Below are positions 6,852 through 14,388 of a stretch of 18,560 nt of DNA, one piece after another (within the stretch, counting starts at the first letter, position 1; every line of letters begins with the position of its first letter). The notes beneath the pieces are model-generated. The model ran no database searches and was not told the DNA's origin. It saw only the letters and a program-made list of their open reading frames with translations. The stretch lies in contig DMYD01000002.1 of NCBI GenBank assembly GCA_003483745.1, positions 68,859 to 87,418 on the forward strand. Reading direction: 5' to 3'. Position numbers and translations under genes: made by a program. The DNA comes from Roseburia sp. GTDB lineage: Bacteria; Bacillota; Clostridia; Lachnospirales; Lachnospiraceae.

Positions 6852-9235
6852 TGTCGGATCAACAGAAATCAACAACACAATCTTTTCCGGTACCGGATCA
6901 GCAGCCACAACAAAAATCACAATCTTTCGTAAAGAAAACTGCTGCCCAGCGCGAACTCTACGAAAGTGGAAATGAGCTTGCCGCTTATGCCGCAAAGCAG
7001 ATCAATTATCACATCATGGGATATTATCCGATCACACCCTCCACACAGATTGCGGAAAATCTTGATCTTTCAGGTGCAGAAGGAGAACATGATATCCGGC
7101 TGATTGCCGCCGAAGGAGAACACAGTGCCGCAGGCATCTGTTATGGTGCCTCGGCGGGTGGCGGGCGTGTTTTTAATGCCACCAGCGCCAACGGTCTGCT
7201 CTACGCCTTAGAGCAGTTTCCGGTTCAGTCCGGCACACGCATGCCGATGGTCATGAATGTCGCCTGTCGCACCGTCTCCGGTCCCTTGTGTATCAAAGGT
7301 GACCACAGCGATATCATGTATCTTTTAAATACCGGCTGGATTATTTTATTTGCGGATGACCCGCAGATGGTCTATGACTTCAATCTGATTGCCTTAAAAC
7401 TCGCCGAAAAAGTGAACCTCCCGGTCGCAGTTGCCTTTGACGGCTTTTTTACCAGCCATCAGAAACAAAAATGCATGGTCTTTTCCGAAAATGAGACCGT
7501 GCAGCACTTTATCGGGAAAAAACTCTCCTGTGACAATCCCGAAATTTCCGCATTTGCAGGAAATGAATCTACCGGAGAAAATCATTTTTACAGTGTACTC
7601 GATCTGAATCATCCGATCTCTGTTGGCTCCTATATGAATGAACCGGACATCATCAACAACAAATACCAGCTTTCCCTCGCCATGGAAGAAGCACGAAAAA
7701 AACTTCCCGTGCTGTTTGACGAGTTTGCCTCTCTCTCTGGCAGAATGCATACTTTTTGCCGCGGATATCTGTATGAAGATGCAGATATTATCCTTTTTCT
7801 GCTCGGTTCCTCTTTTCACACCGCTGCAGTTGCCGCCGATAAGCTGCGCAAAGAAGGCATCCGCGCAGGTGTTGTCACATTAAATGTGCTTCGTCCATTT
7901 CCATGTGACGAATTACGCCATCTCTGTATCCATGCACAGACGATCGTTGCCGCTGACCGTCAGGACAGCTATGGTGCCGGCGGTGGAAATATGTCCTTAG
8001 AACTGCGTGCCGCCTTGCAGTACAGCACAGGTTCCACTCACCCGATCCGGGTACTGACCCGCATTTACGGACTCGGCGGTAAGGATTTCTTTGTGGAGGA
8101 TGCGGTTGCGCTGTTTCGTGAAGGGCTTATGCCTGACGCAAAAACTTTTGATTACTATGGAATCACACCGGGCACAACGGAGAATCACCCACAGCCACAG
8201 TATTATGCGCCACTTACCAAAGAGCGCCAGTCCCCCGGCGTCACAACCTGCACCTTGGATCCTTCGACAGGAAAAATGACCGTAACCGGTGGCCTGATCA
8301 AAGATGCAACTGCCATGCCAAAACGGATTGCTCCGGGAATCGGAACCTGCCCCGGCTGCGGTATACCGGTCAACCTGAATCTGCTGTTAAAAGGGATCGA
8401 AGGCAATGTGGTCTTTCTGTTCCAGACCGGATGTGGCATGGTGACAACCACTGCATATCCTAAAACAGCATTCCGTATCCCATATATCCACAACCTGTTT
8501 CAAAACGGCGCTGCTACATTAAGCGGTCTGGTGGAAGTATTTGAGGAACGGCAAAGGCGCGGGGAATACCCCAAAGGCGAGATCACTTTTATCATGGCAA
8601 GCGGTGACGGCGGTATGGATATCGGCATGGGTTCCGCGCTTGGAACGGCACTGCGCGGACATCATCTGCTCTTATTTGAATATGACAACGGCGGTTATAT
8701 GAACACCGGCTACCAGCTTTCCTACTCTACCCCCATGGGTGCGAAAAGTTCCACCTCCCATCTTGGAAAAACGCAGTATGGAAAAACCTTTTTTCACAAA
8801 GATATGCCACAGATCATGGCAGCAACCCATCTGCCCTACGTGGCAACCGTTGCCGAATCAAACCCGAATGATTTTATCAAAAAGGCGGCAAAGGCGGCCG
8901 CCTACGCAAAGGAATATGGTACCGCCTATGTAAAAGCACTATCCGCCTGTCCGCTCAACTGGAATGACCGCCCGGACACGGAACGAAAAGTTATTGCTGC
9001 CGCCGTAGACTGCTGCTATTTTCCGCTCTATGAGATTGAACGCGGTATTACCTCACTAAGTTATGACCCCAAAAAATCGCATAAAAAAATCCCCGTCACG
9101 GAATGGTTTTCCATGATGGGGCGCACGAAACATCTTGCCACCGAAGAGTATAAATTGGTTGCAGACCAGATTCAGGCGGAAGTCGACAGGCGTTATGAAC
9201 GTCTGGTGGCGCGTGCCGAACATCCACTGCTGTAA
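6851..9235 (+). CDS. 2-oxoacid:ferredoxin oxidoreductase, fused alpha-beta subunit (TPP)
   Basis: A 794-residue chain. After a Gln-rich, apparently disordered tail (1-30) comes the alpha part (about 35-440), with YYPITPST at 58-65, TSANGLLYALEQ at 111-122 and CRTVSGPLCIKGDHSD at 139-154. Thr62 and Arg140 look equivalent to the pyruvate-contacting Thr and Arg of Desulfovibrio africanus PFOR. The beta part (about 490-794) has CPGCG (500-504), TGCGM with Cys528, the thiamine-diphosphate motif GDGGMDIG (585-592) through DNGGYMNTG (612-620), and Cys700. The four cysteines fit the proximal [4Fe-4S] ligands of POR beta. With the upstream gene it forms a whole enzyme: 2-oxoacid + CoA + oxidised ferredoxin gives acyl-CoA + CO2 + reduced ferredoxin. 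Alpha-beta fusion is unusual. The exact substrate is unknown. Confidence 0.9.
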   Translation: MSDQQKSTTQSFPVPDQQPQQKSQSFVKKTAAQRELYESGNELAAYAAKQINYHIMGYYPITPSTQIAENLDLSGAEGEHDIRLIAAEGEHSAAGICYGASAGGGRVFNATSANGLLYALEQFPVQSGTRMPMVMNVACRTVSGPLCIKGDHSDIMYLLNTGWIILFADDPQMVYDFNLIALKLAEKVNLPVAVAFDGFFTSHQKQKCMVFSENETVQHFIGKKLSCDNPEISAFAGNESTGENHFYSVLDLNHPISVGSYMNEPDIINNKYQLSLAMEEARKKLPVLFDEFASLSGRMHTFCRGYLYEDADIILFLLGSSFHTAAVAADKLRKEGIRAGVVTLNVLRPFPCDELRHLCIHAQTIVAADRQDSYGAGGGNMSLELRAALQYSTGSTHPIRVLTRIYGLGGKDFFVEDAVALFREGLMPDAKTFDYYGITPGTTENHPQPQYYAPLTKERQSPGVTTCTLDPSTGKMTVTGGLIKDATAMPKRIAPGIGTCPGCGIPVNLNLLLKGIEGNVVFLFQTGCGMVTTTAYPKTAFRIPYIHNLFQNGAATLSGLVEVFEERQRRGEYPKGEITFIMASGDGGMDIGMGSALGTALRGHHLLLFEYDNGGYMNTGYQLSYSTPMGAKSSTSHLGKTQYGKTFFHKDMPQIMAATHLPYVATVAESNPNDFIKKAAKAAAYAKEYGTAYVKALSACPLNWNDRPDTERKVIAAAVDCCYFPLYEIERGITSLSYDPKKSHKKIPVTEWFSMMGRTKHLATEEYKLVADQIQAEVDRRYERLVARAEHPLL

Positions 9236-9238
9236 TTT

Positions 9239-9454
9239 TTACGTCAACGATTTGACCACCGACACAATTCCCGCGATCACAAGCAGTATCAGCGCAATAT
9301 AAACCAGTCCTGAAACAAATAACCCGATCAAAAACAACGGGAAGATAATGATCGTAAGTAAAACTTTTAAGATCCCCCAGGATGCCTTGAAAGCAAACAG
9401 GATCAATTTTCCAAATACGGCAAACATTAAAATAATAAACAGTGCTGTTAACAT
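9239..9454 (-). CDS. Small membrane protein of unknown function (71 aa)
   Basis: A 71-residue, very hydrophobic protein with two to three membrane-spanning stretches (about 3-20, 26-50 and 50-67), few charges and a positive C-terminal tail (VVKS). A strong AAGGAG stands about eight bases before the ATG at 9454, which argues for a real gene. It is convergent with the oxidoreductase operon with only three bases between stop codons and no terminator visible, so transcripts from the two sides could overlap. A 6+6-base inverted repeat GCAGAT/ATCTGC (9474-9498) lies just before the ribosome site. It lies about 150 bases after bioA on the same strand, and I see no clear terminator between them, so read-through from the biotin operon is possible. 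No family is recognised. Confidence 0.7.
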   Translation of the reverse strand: MLTALFIILMFAVFGKLILFAFKASWGILKVLLTIIIFPLFLIGLFVSGLVYIALILLVIAGIVSVVKSLT

Positions 9455-9603
9455 AGTCTTTTCTCCTTATCATGCAGATTTTTCATACAGTTATCTGCGT
9501 TATTAAATTCTAATTGTGATTCATTGATTATCGTTCGCTCAAAAACTGCTATCTGAGCTTAATTCTATGTTAACAGTTGTCTGTCTAATGTCAAGTACCT
9601 GCT

Positions 9604-10794
9604 TTAACCTCTGCGAAACCATGCTTTCATTACATCAAAAATCTGTACCAGTTCCTCTTCCTCTATAATGTAAGGAACCATGGAATACATATACTTTAAG
9701 AATGGACGGCAAAAGACACCTCTCTCGTACGCAAACTGCTGGAAACCTTCAAGTGTTGCTCCATCGTACACTTCCACGCAGGTACATCCCCCCATCACAC
9801 GCACTTCTTTGATCCTTGGATCTGTAAAGCCGTCCATTTCCCGATGCGAAATCTCTTCAATGCGTTTGATTTTTCCCATATAATTTTCCCGCTCGAAAAT
9901 TTCGATTCCTTTGAGTGCCACGGCACAGGCAAGTGCATTTCCCATAAATGTCGGTCCGTGCATCAGTGCATAGCGGTCATTATCACTGTAAAATGCATCA
10001 AATACCTTATGATTTGCCACTGTCACAGCATGACCGATATAACCTCCGGTCAATGCCTTTCCGAGGACTAAGATATCCGGCAGAACCAGATCGGCAACGA
10101 AACGGTTACCGGTTCTTCCAAATCCCGTTGCAACCTCATCAAAGATTAAAAGTACATCATACGCATCACACAACTCACGCGCACGTTTCAGGAAAGAAAT
10201 ATCATACATCCGCATTCCACCTGCTCCCTGCAGCAGCGGTTCTACAATAAAGCAGTTTAACTGATCATGATATTTCTCAAATGCCTCCTCCAGTGCCGGG
10301 ATTTCGGTTGGGATGTGGACCACACCTGCTTTTTCTTCAAACGCGAAATGATAGTCCTCATCATCTCCTACTTCCATCGCCTTAAACGTGTCCCCATGAT
10401 ACGCATGCTCTAATGCCAGCACGAGCGGACGTTTTCTGCCCTGATTCGTGTTATACTGTAATGCCATCTTTAAGGAGACTTCCACAGCAACACTTCCAGA
10501 ATCCGAGAAAAAGCAATAGTCTAAATCCCCCGGTAAATACTCCTGCAATTTATCCGAAAGCTTCTGCACCGGCTCATGTGTCAGTCCGCCAAGCATGACA
10601 TGGCAGAAATGATCTGCCTGTTCTTTGATGGCAACCGTCAGTTCCGGGTGTTTATAGCCATGGATCATGCACCACCAGGACGATACCGAATCGATCAGTT
10701 TCTGATCTTTCGTATAAAGATAAACACCCTCGGCATCTAAAATTTTATAAGGTTCCCGCATTGTTTTCATCTGTTCGTAAGGATACCAGATCAT
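9604..10794 (-). CDS. bioA: Adenosylmethionine--8-amino-7-oxononanoate aminotransferase (BioA)
   Basis: A 396-residue class-III PLP aminotransferase converting 7-keto-8-aminopelargonate (KAPA) to 7,8-diaminopelargonate with S-adenosylmethionine as amino donor. BioA-specific features are the paired Trp40-Trp41 in SSWWCMIHGY, AYHGDT at 131-136, the PLP-phosphate/ring Asp219 in FDEVATGFGRTG, and the Schiff-base Lys246 in LGKALTGG. MHGPTFMGNALAC (278-290) is also typical. It is somewhat shorter than the roughly 430-residue E. coli enzyme. GAGGAG precedes the ATG by eight bases. It is the last gene of bioY-bioB-bioD-bioA. BioA acts just before BioD in the pathway, and the order in the operon is reversed relative to the reactions. 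Confidence 0.95.
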   Translation of the reverse strand: MIWYPYEQMKTMREPYKILDAEGVYLYTKDQKLIDSVSSWWCMIHGYKHPELTVAIKEQADHFCHVMLGGLTHEPVQKLSDKLQEYLPGDLDYCFFSDSGSVAVEVSLKMALQYNTNQGRKRPLVLALEHAYHGDTFKAMEVGDDEDYHFAFEEKAGVVHIPTEIPALEEAFEKYHDQLNCFIVEPLLQGAGGMRMYDISFLKRARELCDAYDVLLIFDEVATGFGRTGNRFVADLVLPDILVLGKALTGGYIGHAVTVANHKVFDAFYSDNDRYALMHGPTFMGNALACAVALKGIEIFERENYMGKIKRIEEISHREMDGFTDPRIKEVRVMGGCTCVEVYDGATLEGFQQFAYERGVFCRPFLKYMYSMVPYIIEEEELVQIFDVMKAWFRRG

Positions 10795-10875
10795 ATTTTT
10801 ACTCCTCTTTTATTCTGTTCTCAACTACTTAACAGTCTGCTGCCAGATAGCTGCAAAATTTCATACATATCAACT

Positions 10876-11559
10876 TTACTCATATAATCCCGCAAGTGCT
10901 TCCACGTCCATCTTAAGCTCCGTGTCCCCGTCCTGTACCTTCGCAAGTGTCGGCAGTCCGGTCATATATTCGCACATGAAAATGTTATCGTCCTCCATCA
11001 CATTACCCGGATGATAATGGTTAAATATCATTCCTTTTAACGGCAAATGATGTGCTTTCATATATTCTGCCGTCAGCACCACACTGTTGATCGTACCAAG
11101 TCCGGCGTCCGCAATCAGGATACTGGAAAGTCCAAGTTCCGATACTACGTCCTCTAACTGGATCTTCGCCTCATCAAAGCAGATCGGGCACAAAATACCA
11201 CCGCTGCCCTCCACGGTCACATAATCATATTTATCACATACAGCCTTGTAGCCATCTCTGACCACATCCATCTCCACCGGATGTCCCTCGATCCGTGAGG
11301 CAAGATGCGGCGAATATGCGTGTTCATATACATACGGACACATTTCCTCAAGCGACTGTGTAATACCAGACATTTGCTGCACAAACAGGGCATCTCCCGG
11401 AATCAGCGATCCATCCGCCCTGCGGTCATTTCCACTCATTGCCGCTTTATAGTAGGCAGCAGATTTCCCGGCTTCTGCCAGTTTTTTTACGATCAATCCT
11501 GTCACATATGTTTTTCCGATATCCGTACCTGTTCCTGTGATAAATAAAGCCTTGCTCAT
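10876..11559 (-). CDS. bioD: Dethiobiotin synthetase (BioD)
   Basis: A 227-residue ATP-dependent carboxylase that closes the ureido ring of 7,8-diaminopelargonate with CO2 to give dethiobiotin. The start is the ATG at 11559: the protein then begins MSKALFITGTGTDIGKTYV, matching the normal BioD N-terminus with its P-loop G-T-D-x-G-K-T at residues 11-17, and AGAGGA (11565-11570, minus strand) stands five to six bases upstream. The frame is open 126 bases further upstream to 11685, but that extension would overlap bioB, is basic and unlike BioD. Further family motifs are YYKAAMSG (substrate Lys) and VTVEGSGGILCP. It lies 82 bases after bioB and 81 before bioA in the same operon. Confidence 0.94.
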   Translation of the reverse strand: MSKALFITGTGTDIGKTYVTGLIVKKLAEAGKSAAYYKAAMSGNDRRADGSLIPGDALFVQQMSGITQSLEEMCPYVYEHAYSPHLASRIEGHPVEMDVVRDGYKAVCDKYDYVTVEGSGGILCPICFDEAKIQLEDVVSELGLSSILIADAGLGTINSVVLTAEYMKAHHLPLKGMIFNHYHPGNVMEDDNIFMCEYMTGLPTLAKVQDGDTELKMDVEALAGLYE

Positions 11560-11641
11560 ATCCATCCTCTTTTCTGTGCATTTTACTTCTTCATTCCTGC
11601 ACAACTTTTTGTAACGCTTTCCCAATATATGCTGCGTATTT

Positions 11642-12637
11642 CTATGCTTCCTTTTTTTCCTCTTTCCAGTATTCCGGTGTGACATCGCGGCCTAAATCCT
11701 CAAGCAGCCGTCTGTCACTGCGGATTGTTGCACATGCCACCGTCGTCAGCATATTTCCGGTAATAGATGCGGAAGCTCCTGACTGGAAAGCGATCTCCCC
11801 ATCGTTTGTCAAAAGTGCTCTTCCCGCTGCAAGACGGATATTTGCATCCGGGTTGATATAGCGGAAAAATGCGATCGTACGCAAAATATCCGCTTCCGAC
11901 AGTCGCGGCAGATGTTCTAACGGAGTTCCCGGAATCGGCATCAGCGCATTGATCGGAATCGAGTCAATTCCAAGTTCTGCGAGGCTGATCGCCATATCCA
12001 GCCTGTCCTCCCACGTCTCTCCCATGCCGATGATTCCACCGGAGCAGGCGCACATTCCCTCCGCTTTTACCTTTTTTAAGGTTTCAATCTTCATGTCATA
12101 AGTATGTGTCGTGCAGATATTTGGAAAATTGCGTCTGGAGGTCTCAATATTATGATGATAACTGGTAACACCTGCCTCGTGCAGTCTGTGCAGCTGTTCT
12201 GCAGAAAGAAATCCCATGGAGGCACAGAGATCGATCTTACATTCTCTTTTCATTGTCTCATATGCATGGATTGCCTTATCAAACTCCTCTCCCGTCAGCG
12301 CCCTTCCCGCCGTAACGATGGAAAAACGGTCAACGCCCTCTCTCTCATTCATTTTACATGCTGCCAAAATTTCTTCCTCCGGAAGGAAATCGTATTCCTC
12401 ACAGTTTGTATGATGATGTGCCGACTGTGCACAGTATTTACAGTCCTCCGGGCATCTTCCGCTGCGCCCGTTAATGATCGAACACAAATCTACTTTATCC
12501 CCGATCCGCGCTTCCCTGATCTTATCTGCTCCCTCACAGAGCTCTAAAAGGTCACAGGTCAGGAAAAATGACAGGTCATCCTCCCTTGTGATCCTTCTTC
12601 CGTTAATAATTTCTTCCGCTAATGTAAGTGCATTCAT
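11642..12637 (-). CDS. bioB: Biotin synthase (BioB), variant auxiliary-cluster ligands
   Basis: A 331-residue radical-SAM enzyme inserting sulfur into dethiobiotin. The radical-SAM cysteines are Cys62-x3-Cys66-x2-Cys69 (RCPEDCKYCAQS). Later landmarks match BioB: LCASMGFLS with Cys138, HHNIETS, CSGGIIGMGE with Cys198, IPINALMPIPGTPL, and Arg268 in IRLAAGR. By alignment these correspond to E. coli Cys128, Cys188 and Arg260. The remaining [2Fe-2S] ligand, E. coli Cys97 (RFCMG), is Ser106 here (RFSIVTAG). Extra cysteines occur at 175 (NICTTHTYD) and 196 (two before Cys198). This fits reports of BioB enzymes from obligate anaerobes that use a different auxiliary iron-sulfur cluster. GGGAG lies eight bases before the ATG. 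It is the second gene of the operon, after bioY. Confidence 0.95.
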   Translation of the reverse strand: MNALTLAEEIINGRRITREDDLSFFLTCDLLELCEGADKIREARIGDKVDLCSIINGRSGRCPEDCKYCAQSAHHHTNCEEYDFLPEEEILAACKMNEREGVDRFSIVTAGRALTGEEFDKAIHAYETMKRECKIDLCASMGFLSAEQLHRLHEAGVTSYHHNIETSRRNFPNICTTHTYDMKIETLKKVKAEGMCACSGGIIGMGETWEDRLDMAISLAELGIDSIPINALMPIPGTPLEHLPRLSEADILRTIAFFRYINPDANIRLAAGRALLTNDGEIAFQSGASASITGNMLTTVACATIRSDRRLLEDLGRDVTPEYWKEEKKEA

Positions 12638-12731
12638 TTCTTTTTCTCCCGCTTATCTGTCTTATCCTGCGCATCATTTCAACGCAGATCCATGTATTTG
12701 TATCTCATAAACCATTAGCTACCCAACATCT

Positions 12732-13289
12732 TTACGATCTTGCCCGCACTGCCTCATAGCTAAGCACCGGTCTGACACGCTTTGCCACCACTGCCCCTAA
12801 AAAGCTTAAAGCAATGTCCCCCGGCACTGCCAGAACAAAGCAGTATAAGAATAATGGTCCTACCGCAATTGGCGTATCGATCACAAAATTACAAATAATA
12901 TAGTAATAAATCATACCGATCGCATACACAAAAAACAGTCCTGCCAGATTTGCCAGCAAATACCGTGCTACGGTCTTTTTTTCCATATGTTCCGCAATCC
13001 ATCCAGTCACAAATGTACCCACTGCAAATCCGATGATATATCCAAAACTCGGCTTAAACACATACCACAGTCCGCCGCCCTCTGAAAAAATCGGAAGCCC
13101 CGCTAATCCAAGCAGCATATACGATAGTACTGACAGCGTTCCAAGCCTTGATCCAAGCAAAAGACCCGCCAGCATCGTAAACAGGTACTGCAGGGTAAAT
13201 GGCACGACCGGTATCGGAATCTTGATAAATGCCCCCACTGCAATGAGTGCCGTGAATAATCCACAGTAAATTACGCCCTTTGTTTTCAT
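12732..13289 (-). CDS. bioY: Biotin transporter S-component (BioY)
   Basis: A 185-residue integral membrane protein of the BioY family, the biotin-binding subunit of an energy-coupling-factor (ECF) transporter, with about six membrane helices. Typical segments are IKIPIPVVPFTLQYLFTMLA at 23-42, GLLLGSRLGTLSVLSYMLLG, GGLWYVFKPSFGYIIGFAVG and the C-terminal LAVPGDIALSFLGAVVAKRV. The ATPase and EcfT partners are not in the window and are normally shared from elsewhere in the genome. A G6 Shine-Dalgarno lies about eight bases before the ATG at 13289. It is the first gene of the bio operon, placed directly behind the BirA-like operator, so uptake and late synthesis of biotin should be turned off together when biotin is plentiful. 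Confidence 0.93.
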   Translation of the reverse strand: MKTKGVIYCGLFTALIAVGAFIKIPIPVVPFTLQYLFTMLAGLLLGSRLGTLSVLSYMLLGLAGLPIFSEGGGLWYVFKPSFGYIIGFAVGTFVTGWIAEHMEKKTVARYLLANLAGLFFVYAIGMIYYYIICNFVIDTPIAVGPLFLYCFVLAVPGDIALSFLGAVVAKRVRPVLSYEAVRARS

Positions 13290-13322
13290 TTTTGTTACCC
13301 CCCATAGTTCTTATAGTTAACA

Positions 13323-13351
13323 ATATTAATTAAAAAAGAGTGTAATGTCAA
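13323..13351 (-). promoter_or_regulatory. Sigma-A promoter of the bio operon
   Basis: On the minus strand a perfect TTGACA (13346-13351) and TAATAT (13323-13328) are 17 bases apart. The predicted transcript start is about 27 bases before the bioY ATG. The -35 lies inside the inverted repeat described next. Confidence 0.7.
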
Positions 13352-13387
13352 CTTTTAATTTTTATAAAGTTAACATTACACTCTTTT
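13329..13387 (-). terminator. Possible terminator of the HAD/secreted-protein unit, shared with the bio operator
   Basis: Read on the minus strand, the same 22-bp stem (loop ATAAAAATTA) is followed by TTTTTT and AT-rich DNA, 86 bases after the stop of the secreted-protein gene. That is the layout of an intrinsic terminator, though the stem is AT-rich with only GAGTGT/ACACTC as a GC-containing clamp. No other terminator is visible in 13388-13473. Confidence 0.45.
13334..13387 (-). promoter_or_regulatory. BirA-like operator within a 22-bp inverted repeat
   Basis: Arms 13334-13355 and 13366-13387 are complementary over 22 bases with one mismatch, around a 10-base AT-rich loop. Its core, AATGTTAAC-N16-GTTGACATT on the minus strand, has the form of Firmicute BirA sites (GTTAAC-type half-sites 14-16 bases apart), and the right half-site contains the -35 box. 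Repression by biotinyl-AMP-bound BirA is the natural reading. No birA is in the window. The arms extend beyond the usual half-site, see the terminator entry. Confidence 0.65.
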
Positions 13388-13473
13388 CAACAAGTAAATC
13401 TCTCTGCTATTTCCAACATTAAAATGTGCATTCTCCTGTCATAAATAAAAATCAGCGATATCCATATCTGTCT

Positions 13474-14313
13474 TTACCTGTCATATCCGGCATCTGCTGC
13501 ACACTGTCTGATTACTTTCGGAATATTTTCCTGATTATAGGAAAGTACCTTAATCTTTACTCCCATGGCGTATTCTTCTTCCCCTTCGAGTTTCTGTTCG
13601 CCTCCCTTTATCACGACTTTTGGGCGTGTCACATCAAAACTATATTCCATTCCTGTCAGAACACCGGATTTATTAATCGTATATGCGATCCGCTCATTCT
13701 GATATCCTGTTTTCTGATATTGTTCGTAATAGACGGACATCTTATCCATCTGCTCCGTATCGTCTTTCTCCTCCATACCAGCCGGTTCTATAAGGTCAAG
13801 CGCCTGATCACGCTTTTCCTTCAACTGCTGCCCTGACAATGAAAAAACAATCTGAGTCGCTCCATCATTTAAATCCACACATTCAGCAGAAACGATATCC
13901 TCCTCCCGATAGCCAAGGTTCGTAAGTGCCTGATAATTTGGAATATCCGTCGTCGTACTGTAACCATCCCATTGACTCCAGATCCCTGCCTGGTAAGAAT
14001 TGACCGTAACCCCATCAGAAAATTCCTTTAAAAATGTCATGGCACCATCAGCATCCGTATTCTTATACTCCGCTACCCAGGTTCCATCCAGCAGGTCAGC
14101 CCAGATCTCCTGCGTCTGCTGTACAATATCCTGATTACCGGAATAACTGTTTGTCACAAAATAATGCACATTGTTTACTCTGCGCAGCCCCCGCATGCCA
14201 TCTAAGACTTTTCCTGTCTCCTCACTTGCGACACCGCCCGCAAACATACTCTCTAAAAACAATACCCCGGAAAAAATAGTGACTGCAACTGCCTGAACTG
14301 ATTTTTTATCCAT
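13474..14313 (-). CDS. Secreted protein of unknown function
   Basis: A 279-residue protein with a probable Sec signal peptide: MDKK, a hydrophobic core at about 6-24, then small residues (AGGVAS) before an acidic mature start near residue 30. There is no lipobox cysteine. I chose the ATG at 14313 because GGAGG (14320-14324, minus strand) lies six bases upstream and the charged-then-hydrophobic N-terminus follows at once. An ATG 24 bases further upstream has no such site. The mature part is polar with many Tyr, Gln and Asp and reads as a beta-rich extracellular domain (for example YFVTNSYSGNQ, GIWSQWDGYSTTT, RIAYTINKSGVLTGMEYSFD). I do not recognise a family. It follows the HAD gene by about 75 bases without a terminator between, so co-transcription is likely. 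Confidence 0.8.
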   Translation of the reverse strand: MDKKSVQAVAVTIFSGVLFLESMFAGGVASEETGKVLDGMRGLRRVNNVHYFVTNSYSGNQDIVQQTQEIWADLLDGTWVAEYKNTDADGAMTFLKEFSDGVTVNSYQAGIWSQWDGYSTTTDIPNYQALTNLGYREEDIVSAECVDLNDGATQIVFSLSGQQLKEKRDQALDLIEPAGMEEKDDTEQMDKMSVYYEQYQKTGYQNERIAYTINKSGVLTGMEYSFDVTRPKVVIKGGEQKLEGEEEYAMGVKIKVLSYNQENIPKVIRQCAADAGYDR

Positions 14314-14388
14314 AGGGTTCCTCCGATCTCTCATCACAATCCCATTTGTGGTTTTATTTGCACCATTTCATGGTATCATCATTTGCCA

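Noticed and set aside
6474..6995. A 173-codon minus-strand frame across the junction of the two oxidoreductase genes
   Set aside because: Antisense shadow of two strongly conserved coding regions; no start signal.
9096..9473. A 125-codon minus-strand frame
   Set aside because: It overlaps the 71-aa membrane protein in another frame and the end of the oxidoreductase gene; the 71-aa frame has the strong ribosome site and a coherent hydrophobic pattern.
9567..9595. ATGTTAAC and AATGTCAAG near the end of bioA as a second BirA site
   Set aside because: The two half-sites point the same way and are 12 bases apart, so they do not form the inverted BirA operator.
9455..9603. Terminator after bioA
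   Set aside because: Only a 5-bp stem (GCTCA/TGAGC) without a following T-run is visible, which is too weak to call.
11560..11685. N-terminal extension of BioD to an upstream ATG
   Set aside because: The extra 42 residues are highly basic, overlap bioB and are unlike any BioD, whereas the ATG at 11559 has a well-placed AGAGGA.
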